Part shown: positions 1-7,686 of the stretch, one piece after another
How the letters are laid out: each line of letters starts with the position of its first letter
Numbering within the stretch: position 1 is the first letter of the stretch
Origin: Bacteroidia bacterium
Lineage (GTDB): Bacteria; Bacteroidota; Bacteroidia; J057
Direction of reading: 5' to 3'
DNA length: 64,000 nt
Assembly (NCBI GenBank): GCA_041391665.1
Contig: JAWKNO010000002.1
Span: 1,240,001-1,304,000 of the forward strand
Made by a program: the position numbers and the translations under genes
Notes under the pieces: generated by a model
What the model was told of the DNA's origin: nothing
Databases searched by the model: none
The model's input: the letters and a program-made list of their open reading frames with translations, nothing else

Positions 1-1
1 A

Positions 2-301
2 GAGAATAAAAAATCGGGTGGCTACCGTTTGATCGGCGACTTTTCCGTTCCGGCAGGTCGTTTTAAGATCGACCTTATTGGCAAACGTGTGGAGGATGCA
101 TTGCCCGAAGTGGACCGATATCTCGATGAGTCCCATCTTGCCGGACTTCATACCCTCCGCATCCTGCATGGCAAGGGAAATGGAATCCTCCGTGATGCGA
201 TACGCAACCACCTGGCCGGCCAACGGCTGGTGAAAAGCATCAAAGATGCCCCCGTCGAAGAAGGCGGCTCCGGCTGGACGATTGTCGAACTGGTGAGCTA
301 A
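2..301 (+). CDS. mutS2: MutS2 C-terminal end with Smr domain (partial, 5' end outside window)
   Basis: The reading frame is open from base 2 and ends in TAA at 299-301, so only about the last 99 residues are present. They form an Smr domain: a D-L-IGKRVEDAL start, then the LHTLRILHGKGNGILRDAI stretch with the typical HGKG motif, and a WTIVEL end. In MutS2 this domain is the nuclease module at the C-terminus of a MutS-like ATPase. MutS2 acts on branched DNA or, in some bacteria, on collided ribosomes. A stand-alone Smr protein is possible because the ATPase part is not visible, but the position of the domain at the very C-terminus fits MutS2. Confidence 0.8.
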   Translation, partial: ENKKSGGYRLIGDFSVPAGRFKIDLIGKRVEDALPEVDRYLDESHLAGLHTLRILHGKGNGILRDAIRNHLAGQRLVKSIKDAPVEEGGSGWTIVELVS

Positions 302-617
302 CCATTCATCCTAACAAAAACCCCCTCATCCGAAGGGATAAGGGGGACACACAACTCTAACGCTTTTATTCATGAAAAACCGTCTTTTGACGAGTTTCCA
401 ATTCAAGTAATAAAGGATTCTGCTAAGTTTTTGGGAAATTCGCTGTACGACGTCATTTCATCGATAGAATGCATCATATCTTCGTCGAACGGTATTGGAC
501 ATGAATAGTATGTCGTTTGTCGTGTAAATCGGGTATTTCGTCTAAAATTCAAGCGGGGTTGTGGAACTGCACTGTGTTTGTGTAATTTATGAAATGGATA
601 ATTGGTATTTTGGCTGA
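302..617. other. Intergenic region with hairpin and a short leader-like ORF
   Basis: 316 bases without a convincing gene. It holds the GC-rich hairpin at 321-346 and a 12-codon open frame beginning ATGAAAAACCGTC at 372 and ending at 410. That frame looks like the start of a signal peptide cut short. The remaining 200 bases must contain the promoter of the sensor kinase gene at 618, but I see no full TTTG / TAnnTTTG pair. Confidence 0.5.
321..346 (-). terminator. Hairpin, terminator-like on the minus strand
   Basis: Arms 321-331 and 336-346 pair over 11 positions with one mismatch and a four-base loop. On the plus strand no T-run follows. On the minus strand the hairpin has a CTTCGG-type loop and is followed directly by TTTTTG, so it resembles an intrinsic terminator reading leftward. 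No minus-strand gene ends here. It may instead stabilise the 3' end of the mutS2 transcript. Confidence 0.4.
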
Positions 618-1697
618 ATGAGCAATGATCTGTCCACGCATCCGTTGCTGAAGATTCCCATCTTTCAAAATCGCCTGTTGATTCACATCCTTCTTTGGTT
701 TAGTTATGTGAGTTTTTTTGCGATTGTGAATGCTGGTGGGCAGGACGAATTTACGGAGGCGTTTATCGACCAGTTGATCATGTTGCCGGTAAAACTGGCG
801 GCAGTGTATCCGACTTTGTATATACTCATACCCAGGTTTTTGCTTAGCCGGAAATACTGGACATTCGTTTTTTTGATCATTTGTCTGATGCTTCTGGCGG
901 GTCTGATTCAGCGGGCGATTATTTACTATATCATTTATCCGGTCAAGTATCCCGATTTTTCCCTTACAGAGCTCGAACCCTTTATTCATGGGTACAAGAT
1001 CATCCGCACGGTATTACAAATTGCGTATGTGCTGATATTTACGTCTGCCATAAAAATTACGAAATACTGGTATGATGATCAGCAAAAGGCACGTGAACTG
1101 GTTCAGGAAAAACTGGAAGCGGAGCTAAAATTTCTCAAAGCCCAGATTCATCCCCATTTTCTATTTAACACCCTCAACAACCTCTATGCACTGAGCCTTA
1201 AAAAATCAGATCATGCTCCGGAGGTTGTACTGCGGCTTTCGGGGCTGGTAAATTATATGCTCTATGATGCGAGCGCACCCAAAGTTCCCCTATCCCGGGA
1301 AATAGACAGTATTCACAATTACATAGCCCTGGAAAAAATCCGCTACGGGCAAAATCTTGATATATTTTTTGATGTTACCGGCAATATTACCGGGACGCAG
1401 ATTCCGCCTATGTTGTTGCTGCCATTTATCGAAAACAGCTTTAAACATGGCGCAAGTGATGAGACCGATGACAAATGGATTACCGCCAATCTGAATGTCA
1501 ATAATGAATACCTGACATTTAAGGTGGAAAATGGAAAACCCGGATTCAGGCTAAATCCGCGCGAAAATTATCCGGGAGGCATCGGACTACAGAATGTGAA
1601 AAGAAGACTAGAACTGCTTTACCCCGGCAGATTTGAACTAAAAATCTTCGATGAAAGCAGCACTTTTCTGGTTATATTAAAAATCATACTCGAATAG
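618..1697 (+). CDS. LytS-family sensor histidine kinase
   Basis: 359 residues. The N-terminal part has about four hydrophobic membrane segments (roughly residues 18-38, 52-75, 80-107, 125-146). A short linker helix follows, then a His_kinase (PF06580-type) domain with the phosphoacceptor motif QIHPHFLFNTLNN (first His is residue 178). The ATP-binding domain shows the N box LLPFIENSFKHG (Asn about 273) and a G box GGIGLQNVKRRL (Gly 320). The family autophosphorylates on His and passes phosphate to a LytTR response regulator, which is encoded 9 bases downstream. There is no recognisable extracytoplasmic sensor domain, so the signal is probably sensed in or near the membrane. The stimulus cannot be read from the sequence. 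Confidence 0.93.
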   Translation: MSNDLSTHPLLKIPIFQNRLLIHILLWFSYVSFFAIVNAGGQDEFTEAFIDQLIMLPVKLAAVYPTLYILIPRFLLSRKYWTFVFLIICLMLLAGLIQRAIIYYIIYPVKYPDFSLTELEPFIHGYKIIRTVLQIAYVLIFTSAIKITKYWYDDQQKARELVQEKLEAELKFLKAQIHPHFLFNTLNNLYALSLKKSDHAPEVVLRLSGLVNYMLYDASAPKVPLSREIDSIHNYIALEKIRYGQNLDIFFDVTGNITGTQIPPMLLLPFIENSFKHGASDETDDKWITANLNVNNEYLTFKVENGKPGFRLNPRENYPGGIGLQNVKRRLELLYPGRFELKIFDESSTFLVILKIILE

Positions 1698-1706
1698 CTC
1701 AGTCTT

Positions 1707-2456
1707 ATGAAGATCAGATGTGTAATCGTTGATGACGAACCACTCGCACTCGATGTGCTGGAGTCTTATATAGAAAAAATCGAAGACCTGGAACTGGTCG
1801 CCCGGGTAGAAAATGCCATCGAAGCATTTAATCTTCTCAATCGGGAAAAAGTCGATTTACTTTTTCTGGATATCCAAATGCCCCGGCTTACCGGGATTGA
1901 ATTGCTGAAAAATATCAGCCATCCACCGCGGGTGATCTTTACGACAGCCTATCGCGATTATGCACTTCAGGGATACGAATTAGATGTCGTGGATTACCTG
2001 CTAAAACCCATTTCCTTCGACCGGTTTCTCAGGGCGGTGACCAAGATATACCAGATCGGCGGGCAGACGGAGTCGGTAGAGCCGGCGAGTATCTATCCTG
2101 ATACGGAGCCCGAAACTGGCAATTACAGCGATGCCTTTATCTATCTTAAGGCAGATAAAAAGATGATCAAAGTCCTGTTGAAGGATATTTTGTATATCGA
2201 AAGCCTGAAAGACTATATCCGTGTTCGCACCAAAGACCGAACCGTAACTGCCTATCAGCGAATCAGTTATATGGAGGAGAAGTTGCCTGAGGACAAATTT
2301 ATGCGTGTCCACCGCTCCTATATTATTGCGATGGATAAGGTTGATGCATATTGCAACCCTTGCATTGAAATCGGCAAGACCGAAATTCCTATCGGCAGAA
2401 ACTACCGTTCGGAAGTACTCAAAGCCCTGAATCAAAAAAATCTTCTGAGAGAATAA
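1707..2456 (+). CDS. LytTR-family response regulator
   Basis: 249 residues. The receiver domain occupies residues 1-120 with the acidic pocket VDDE near the N-terminus, phosphoacceptor Asp55 in LFLDIQMP, the FTTAY Thr, and Lys100 in LLKPI. After a linker, a LytTR DNA-binding domain (about 140-245) contains YIESLKDYIRV and FMRVHRSYIIA. It is the cognate partner of the LytS-type kinase 9 bases upstream, and the two are almost surely cotranscribed. LytTR regulators bind pairs of short direct repeats. I could not assign target sites, though autoregulation through the 302-617 region is possible. A strong inverted repeat follows the stop codon. Confidence 0.94.
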   Translation: MKIRCVIVDDEPLALDVLESYIEKIEDLELVARVENAIEAFNLLNREKVDLLFLDIQMPRLTGIELLKNISHPPRVIFTTAYRDYALQGYELDVVDYLLKPISFDRFLRAVTKIYQIGGQTESVEPASIYPDTEPETGNYSDAFIYLKADKKMIKVLLKDILYIESLKDYIRVRTKDRTVTAYQRISYMEEKLPEDKFMRVHRSYIIAMDKVDAYCNPCIEIGKTEIPIGRNYRSEVLKALNQKNLLRE

Positions 2457-2459
2457 CCC

Positions 2460-2532
2460 ATAATCAATAATCGGGGCTTCGGGAGCCTCAGCCACCGATT
2501 TTTGATTGTTGATTATCTCCGAAGCCCCGATT
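2460..2532. terminator. Interleaved inverted repeats between convergent genes
   Basis: A 14-base perfect inverted repeat, AATCGGGGCTTCGG (2469-2482) and its complement (2519-2532), lies between the LytTR gene and ribBA, which converge here. A second 13-base inverted repeat (2460-2472 with 2504-2516, one mismatch) overlaps the first, and its arms alternate with those of the first. Both cannot form fully at once unless as a pseudoknot. Probable bidirectional terminator or transcript 3' structure. No strong T-run follows on either strand. Confidence 0.55.
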
Positions 2533-2533
2533 G

Positions 2534-3766
2534 CTATTTACTCTCCATCTGAAGGTCTTTGAGAATAGAATGCCCCATTTTATATTTTTTAGTCAACAGG
2601 TATTTTTCGTTGTGTTTGTTGGGGGCAATTTCAATCTGCACATTTTCGACAATTTCGAGACCGTAACCTACAAGGCCGGCGCGTTTGGTAGGGTTATTGG
2701 TCATCAGGCGCATTTTTCGTATCCCCAGATCGCGGAGAATCTGAGCACCGACGCCGTAGTCGCGTTCGTCCATCTTAAAACCCAGTTCGAGATTGGCTTC
2801 TACGGTATCCATACCCTGCTCCTGTAATTTGTAGGCCTTAAGTTTGTTGAGAATACCAATTCCCCTTCCTTCCTGCTGCATATAGAGCACTACGCCTTTT
2901 CCCTCTTTTTCAACCATTTCCATTGCACGCGCAAACTGTGGCCCACAATCGCAGCGACAGGAACCAAATATATCACCCGTAATGCAGGAAGAGTGAACCC
3001 GGGTAAGTACAGGCTCATCTTTTTCCCATGAGCCTTTTACCAGCGCCAGGTGAATTTCCCCTGTATTGATCTGCTTGTAAGCGGTCAGTTCGAAATCGCC
3101 AAATCTGGTTGGCATATCGACCGAGATCTCTTTTTGGATCAGGGATTCGTGTTCAAGCCGATAAGTTATCAAATCTTCAATCGTAATAAGTTTCATCCCG
3201 AACCTGTCCGCGACCAGGCGGAGGTCGGGGAGACGGGCCATAGAGCCGTCTTCTTTCATGATTTCTACAATGACAGCCGCGGGCTCCAGTCCGGCCAGTC
3301 GTGCCAGATCAATAGAAGCCTCTGTATGACCTGTGCGACGCAGTACGCCGCCGTTTTTGGCTTTTAGTGGAAATATATGCCCCGGACGGCCAAAATCTTC
3401 AGGAATGGCATGCTCGTCGATCAGTGCTTTGACCGTGCGGGCACGGTCGCTGGCAGAAATACCGGTGGTACAGCCATCTTTCAGGTAGTCAACCGAAACC
3501 GTAAACGCCGTTTTGTGCATTTCGGTATTTTTCCCTACCATCATGTCTAGTCCCAGTTTTTCACACCGTTCTTCGGTGAGCGGGGCACAGATAAGCCCCC
3601 GGCCATGCGTCGCCATAAAATTTATGACTTCTGGAGTGACAAACCGTGCCGCAATAACAAAGTCACCTTCGTTTTCCCGGTCTTCATCGTCAACGACGAT
3701 GACCATTTTGCCTTTACGGATGTCTTCAATCGCCTCAGTTATGTTATCTATTTTGATTTTTTCCAT
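2534..3766 (-). CDS. ribBA: Bifunctional 3,4-dihydroxy-2-butanone-4-phosphate synthase / GTP cyclohydrolase II
   Basis: 410 residues, normal length for the RibBA fusion. The N-terminal RibB domain (about 1-205) makes the four-carbon unit of riboflavin from ribulose 5-phosphate. It shows the metal/substrate motif DDEDRENEGDF (26-36), MATHGRGLICAPL, and RPGHIFPL with RRTGHTEA. The C-terminal RibA domain (about 210-400) opens GTP, with zinc ligands Cys261, Cys272 and Cys274 spaced 11 and 2 apart as in E. coli RibA, and the QQEGRGIG motif. The two activities supply both precursors of lumazine. The gene lies 51 bases downstream of the WbqC-like gene on the same strand. The start is followed at once by MEKIKID, which fits the family. 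Confidence 0.97.
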   Translation of the reverse strand: MEKIKIDNITEAIEDIRKGKMVIVVDDEDRENEGDFVIAARFVTPEVINFMATHGRGLICAPLTEERCEKLGLDMMVGKNTEMHKTAFTVSVDYLKDGCTTGISASDRARTVKALIDEHAIPEDFGRPGHIFPLKAKNGGVLRRTGHTEASIDLARLAGLEPAAVIVEIMKEDGSMARLPDLRLVADRFGMKLITIEDLITYRLEHESLIQKEISVDMPTRFGDFELTAYKQINTGEIHLALVKGSWEKDEPVLTRVHSSCITGDIFGSCRCDCGPQFARAMEMVEKEGKGVVLYMQQEGRGIGILNKLKAYKLQEQGMDTVEANLELGFKMDERDYGVGAQILRDLGIRKMRLMTNNPTKRAGLVGYGLEIVENVQIEIAPNKHNEKYLLTKKYKMGHSILKDLQMESK

Positions 3767-3817
3767 GTTTCTTTTTTGTCAGCCACAAAGATAACGATTT
3801 CCCCCGGCAATAGTTTT

Positions 3818-4435
3818 TTATTCGCCTGACTGGTAAGATTGCCGCAGGAAAAGCCTGCTTTCCGGCCCCAGATTAAATGCCATGTCCAGTATGGAAAGCC
3901 CGGGTACAAATCCATCAAAAACCTGCGTATAGGGGACAACCAAAAACCACTCAGGAAGTGTTTGTAATGAAGGGTCAAAAGACTGCCGAAAGTCCCGCCC
4001 ATAATGGGCTTCGGGGAAATAAGCTTCCGTGTAGCTGATATTCAGTTCAATACCCAGTATCTCCTGTGATAAATCCAGTGAAGCCGTAAGCAGGTCAGTC
4101 AGGTAGATAAATTCCTGTTGGAAAAATTTTTCCAGCCGGGATTCATAAAACTCAAAATAAGGCGCATTCCGATAGGCGTTTACCAGCGTTCGCCAGTGAT
4201 TGCCTGCCCAGGGTTCTGCCTGTGATATTTTTTTTTCTCTGATAGGTACTTTGTCTCCGCGCCTTTCGACAGGAATGGTCAGCGGCAGGGTGCGGTTTGC
4301 CACGCGTATAAATGCCCGGTTGGTGTATTGTTGTTTTCGGAAATGCTGCCATACTTCCACTGTGAGGTTTTTCTCACGAATGGCAGCTGCAAACCAGGAG
4401 ACTGGCGGAAAATAACAGATGGGGTAAATATTCAT
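3818..4435 (-). CDS. WbqC-like family protein
   Basis: 205 residues from the ATG at 4433-4435. An in-frame start 26 codons further upstream exists, but the extension has no family resemblance and MNIYPICYFPPVSWF is the expected N-terminus. The conserved pieces NRAFI, LTIPVERR, WAGNHWRTLVNAYRNAPYFEFY and QSFDPSLQTLPEW match WbqC-like proteins, which occur in O-antigen loci and as stand-alone genes in Bacteroidota. The chemistry is not established; roles in nucleotide-sugar or surface-glycan modification have been proposed. It precedes ribBA on the same strand with a 51-base gap and is divergent from the GWxTD gene at 4574. Confidence 0.8.
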   Translation of the reverse strand: MNIYPICYFPPVSWFAAAIREKNLTVEVWQHFRKQQYTNRAFIRVANRTLPLTIPVERRGDKVPIREKKISQAEPWAGNHWRTLVNAYRNAPYFEFYESRLEKFFQQEFIYLTDLLTASLDLSQEILGIELNISYTEAYFPEAHYGRDFRQSFDPSLQTLPEWFLVVPYTQVFDGFVPGLSILDMAFNLGPESRLFLRQSYQSGE

Positions 4436-4573
4436 TTTAAATGCGAAAATGCTTAATTTCGTTGAAAATCTGGCTGACAAACCAGTCATTTTCGAGTAAT
4501 TGAAAAGAATCACTGAAGTTGACTGTGCTTTTTTCCGGGGTTAAATTAAGATGTATTACCCAAATACCCGATT

Positions 4574-6043
4574 ATGAAAAAAATTGGACTTCTTTTTTTA
4601 CTGGCTCTCCCCCTTTTTGTGCAGGGACAAAGTGTAGGTTTTTATCTGGATATCTGCCGCTTTTACGATTTTCAGGTAAATAAAACCATTGCTGAATTTT
4701 ATTTTGCAGTTGACGGAACAACCCTTGTGTACCAGAAAGATGAGGATGGGCTGTTCCAGGTTTCTGTCAACATCAACTGGCTGCTTCAGCGCATTGAAAA
4801 CGGCGACAGTATTCCGGTCATGGGCGATAACTATAATCTTCAGTTTCAACCGGAGGAAAGGTTAAATGACACTACGCTCGAATCCCGCCGCAAGTCTTTG
4901 TTTAACTTGCAGAAGGTGGATCTCGAACCGGGAATGTATCAGTTTCAGGCGATCGCCTTCGACCGTTATGCAGCCTCCGCTCAAAAGGTGATGGCGATCA
5001 ATGAGTTTGAAGTAAAAGCACTCCCCTCGGGGGAAATTGCGTTTAGCGATATCAAATGGATCGCATCCGAAAAGGAAAGCAAAGGTCAGTTGGGCAGAAC
5101 CCGCGATGACTTGATTCCGCTTGTAACCAATGACGCCTTTATCAACCAGGATTCGATGGTTTTCTATCAGGAAATCTACAATACCGATGATGTGCTGGAC
5201 CAGAAGTTTACCATTCGTTCCCGATTCTGGCAAGGCGATAATATTCTCTATTCCTACGAACAGACCCAGGTGCGGCCGCCACGTCCACAAAGAAATGCTT
5301 TTAAGGAAAAGTTTGATATCAGTAAACTCAAATCCAATACCTATTATATTCAGGTAGAGGTGCTGAACTATAAAGGGCAGCCCGTCGCTTCTTATAAGAA
5401 AAAGTTTTTTGTCTATAATTCTCGTGTGGAGACCGAATATGACAATCTGGCCAGCAATAGCGAAACCGATATTTTTAACGATTATTCGGAAGAACAGCTG
5501 GACTATTACCTCCGTACACTTTCTTACATCAGCACAGAGCAGGAATACAATTTTGCCCGGGCTCTGGAAAGCCTGAGCCAGAAGAAAAATTTCCTCTACA
5601 CATTTTTCGAAAAGCGCAAAACCAATCCCCGGCAAAAAGTACAGGCGCTGTGGAATGGGCATCTCGCTGCCCTCGACTACGTCAACCAACAGTTTAAATC
5701 TTCTTTCCGGGAAGGCTGGCAAACAGACCGGGGACGTGCATTTATCAAATATGGAATCCCCAGTGATGTAGAGCGATATCCGGGGGAATCATCGATTATT
5801 CCCTACGAAATCTGGCGATATGACCGGCTGGGTGCTCAAAACAATGTCATATTCATTTTTTACGATTCAGACCTCGCTTCGAATGAGTATGTGCTTCTCC
5901 ATTCCAATAAATATGGAGAAATCTCGAACCCCCGCTGGAAAGAACAACTGCAAAACAAAGGGCTTGTACCGGGAACGATTGATTTTGAAAGAAATGAATC
6001 ACTGCAAAACCGGTTTGACACCAAACTCAACCCCAATGATTAA
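4574..6043 (+). CDS. GWxTD-domain exported protein (paralogue 1)
   Basis: 489 residues. It begins with a cleavable signal peptide (MKKIGLLFLLALPLFVQGQ). The middle part appears rich in beta strands, with runs like YQFQAIAFDRYA and YYIQVEVLNYKGQPVASYKKKFFVY. A charged, probably helical stretch (about 310-375) leads to the C-terminal GWxTD domain. The motif Gly-Trp-Gln-Thr-Asp is residues 381-385, followed by RGRAFIKYGIPSDVERYPG and YEIWRYD. GWxTD proteins are widespread in Bacteroidota and Acidobacteriota; no function is firmly established. They are exported and likely periplasmic. A second member lies at 39644-40786 and shares GWQTDRGR-F-I-YG-P. The gene stands alone on the plus strand, divergent from the WbqC-like gene. 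Confidence 0.85.
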   Translation: MKKIGLLFLLALPLFVQGQSVGFYLDICRFYDFQVNKTIAEFYFAVDGTTLVYQKDEDGLFQVSVNINWLLQRIENGDSIPVMGDNYNLQFQPEERLNDTTLESRRKSLFNLQKVDLEPGMYQFQAIAFDRYAASAQKVMAINEFEVKALPSGEIAFSDIKWIASEKESKGQLGRTRDDLIPLVTNDAFINQDSMVFYQEIYNTDDVLDQKFTIRSRFWQGDNILYSYEQTQVRPPRPQRNAFKEKFDISKLKSNTYYIQVEVLNYKGQPVASYKKKFFVYNSRVETEYDNLASNSETDIFNDYSEEQLDYYLRTLSYISTEQEYNFARALESLSQKKNFLYTFFEKRKTNPRQKVQALWNGHLAALDYVNQQFKSSFREGWQTDRGRAFIKYGIPSDVERYPGESSIIPYEIWRYDRLGAQNNVIFIFYDSDLASNEYVLLHSNKYGEISNPRWKEQLQNKGLVPGTIDFERNESLQNRFDTKLNPND

Positions 6044-6071
6044 ACATGGGGTGGGGTAGCAGGGGTTGATG

Positions 6072-6103
6072 TTTGCCACAGAACAATTATTTGCCTAATT
6101 TTG
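6072..6103 (+). promoter_or_regulatory. Bacteroidota-type promoter of ybaB
   Basis: TTTG at 6072-6075, a 20-base spacer and TAATTTTG at 6096-6103 match the -33 TTTG / -7 TAnnTTTG consensus of the Bacteroidota primary sigma factor. The ybaB ATG lies 23 bases further on. This also argues against the longer ybaB frame starting at 6073, which would begin inside the promoter. Confidence 0.7.
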
Positions 6104-6126
6104 TATCTTTAAGAAAAAAGGCGAAA

Positions 6127-6465
6127 ATGTTCAATTTATCAGACATGATGGGCAAAATTCAGGAGATGCAAAGTCGCCTGAAGGAAGTGAAAGGCCAGCT
6201 GGACGAGATTACGGTTGAATCTGAATCTGGTGGCGGAATGGTAAGGGTTGTGGCAAATGGCAACAGGAAAGTCCTGAAAATTACGATTGATCCCGACATT
6301 ATCGACAAAGATGATCCGGAAATCATGGCTGATTTGATCACAGCAGCTGTCAACAAAGCGTTGGATCTGGCCGAAATTCGCGGACGGGAGGAACTCGAAG
6401 GCGCAACCAAAGGTATTTTACCCAATATCCCTGGATTTGACCTCGGTCGATTCGGCATCTCCTGA
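6127..6465 (+). CDS. ybaB: YbaB/EbfC family nucleoid-associated protein
   Basis: 112 residues from ATG 6127. The usual family features are present: MFNLSDMMGKIQEMQSRLKE at the start, then TVESESGGGMVRVVANGNRKVLKITIDPDII, and a helical tail with LITAAVNKALDLAE. The family forms small dimeric DNA-binding proteins that coat the nucleoid and often sit near dnaX/recR; that context is absent here. A longer in-frame start at 6073 was rejected because a full promoter overlaps it and the extra residues are not family-like. The glycosyltransferase gene begins 4 bases after its stop. Confidence 0.93.
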   Translation: MFNLSDMMGKIQEMQSRLKEVKGQLDEITVESESGGGMVRVVANGNRKVLKITIDPDIIDKDDPEIMADLITAAVNKALDLAEIRGREELEGATKGILPNIPGFDLGRFGIS

Positions 6466-6469
6466 TTGC

Positions 6470-7492
6470 ATGACTCCGGTAACTGTTGTGATTCTCAACT
6501 GGAATGGCAAAAGCTGGCTGGAACAATTCCTGCCCACTGTCATCGCTTCGACCTATGACCATATGGAGATTCTGGTGGTGGACAATGCTTCTACGGACAC
6601 CAGTGTTTCTTTTGTCCGGGAAAATTTCCCTTCTGTACGTGTTGAGGTGCTCGATGCCAATTACGGTTTTGCCGGCGGTTACAACCGATCGATGCCTTTT
6701 GTGCATACGCCCTATATGGTACTGCTCAACAGCGATGTTGAGGTTGAACCTGGTTGGTTGGAACCGCTGGTATCTATGGCCGATTCCGATCCCCAAATTG
6801 CTGCGATCCAGCCCAAGATCCGCGCGATCCACGATCGTGGAAGCTTTGAATATGCCGGTGCATCCGGAGGGTTTATAGATTTTTTTGCCTACCCTTTTTG
6901 CCGGGGGCGTCTTTTTGACGTGCTGGAAAAAGATATGGGGCAATACGATGAGCCATTGGAAATATTCTGGGCTACAGGTGCTTGTTGCCTGATTCGAAAA
7001 AGTGTAGTGGATGAAATCGGCCTGTTTGAAAGTGATTTTTTTGCCCATATGGAAGAAATAGATTTCTGCTGGCGGGCAAAAAACTATGGTTACCGGATGC
7101 TGTGCGAACCACGAAGTGTGGTGTATCATGTCGGAGGGGGGGCTTTACCTCAGGGCAATCCCCACAAAACCTATTTGAATGTGCGCAACAGCCTGGCCTG
7201 TATGTACCGCAACCTGCCCCAGGGCCAGGTATTGTACCGAATGCTGATAAGATTGATCCTCGATGGCGTATGGGGCTTTCGCTCGCTGCTCCGGTGGGAC
7301 TGGGGTACGATAGGTGCCATCGTCAAGGCACACTGGCATTTTTTTACAAAAATACCGCATTGGTACCGGCGCCGGCGCGAAATCTACCCTCAACTGCCAT
7401 CCCAAATGCCTATCGGAGGATACTATCCCCGTAGTGTTGTGTGGCAGCATTTTGGAAAAGGGATTAAACATTGGGGCAATTTGCCCTGGTAG
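6470..7492 (+). CDS. Glycosyltransferase family 2 (WbbL/rhamnosyltransferase-like)
   Basis: 340 residues from ATG 6470, which begins MTPVTVVILNWNGKSWLEQF. GT2 features are TVVILNWNGKSW, EILVVDNASTDTS with the nucleotide-binding Asp, NYGFAGGYNRS, LLNSDVEVEPGWLEPL (the DxD-like metal site), ATGACCLIRKSVVDEIGLFES, and HMEEIDFCWRAKNYGY with the catalytic-base region. The C-terminal 100 residues contain a hydrophobic helix and a basic tail, suggesting membrane association. This subgroup adds sugars to surface polysaccharide. The gene follows ybaB by 4 bases, so it is probably cotranscribed with it although unrelated in function. The exact sugar cannot be told. Confidence 0.88.
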   Translation: MTPVTVVILNWNGKSWLEQFLPTVIASTYDHMEILVVDNASTDTSVSFVRENFPSVRVEVLDANYGFAGGYNRSMPFVHTPYMVLLNSDVEVEPGWLEPLVSMADSDPQIAAIQPKIRAIHDRGSFEYAGASGGFIDFFAYPFCRGRLFDVLEKDMGQYDEPLEIFWATGACCLIRKSVVDEIGLFESDFFAHMEEIDFCWRAKNYGYRMLCEPRSVVYHVGGGALPQGNPHKTYLNVRNSLACMYRNLPQGQVLYRMLIRLILDGVWGFRSLLRWDWGTIGAIVKAHWHFFTKIPHWYRRRREIYPQLPSQMPIGGYYPRSVVWQHFGKGIKHWGNLPW

Positions 7493-7686
7493 CCAGGCCG
7501 GTAGTTCATGGCAATTCTTTCGATCAGGAGTGGCCGCCTATCACAATTCGCATCATTTTTAGATTCAATACAAAAAAGCGATACACCTGCCAGAGAACAA
7601 ATTTTCTGAAAAATTTCGTGGATTTATCTGGGATCGTCACAAAACTGGTTTCAGAATACGGAATGAATTTTTCTTTTTTCATGATT

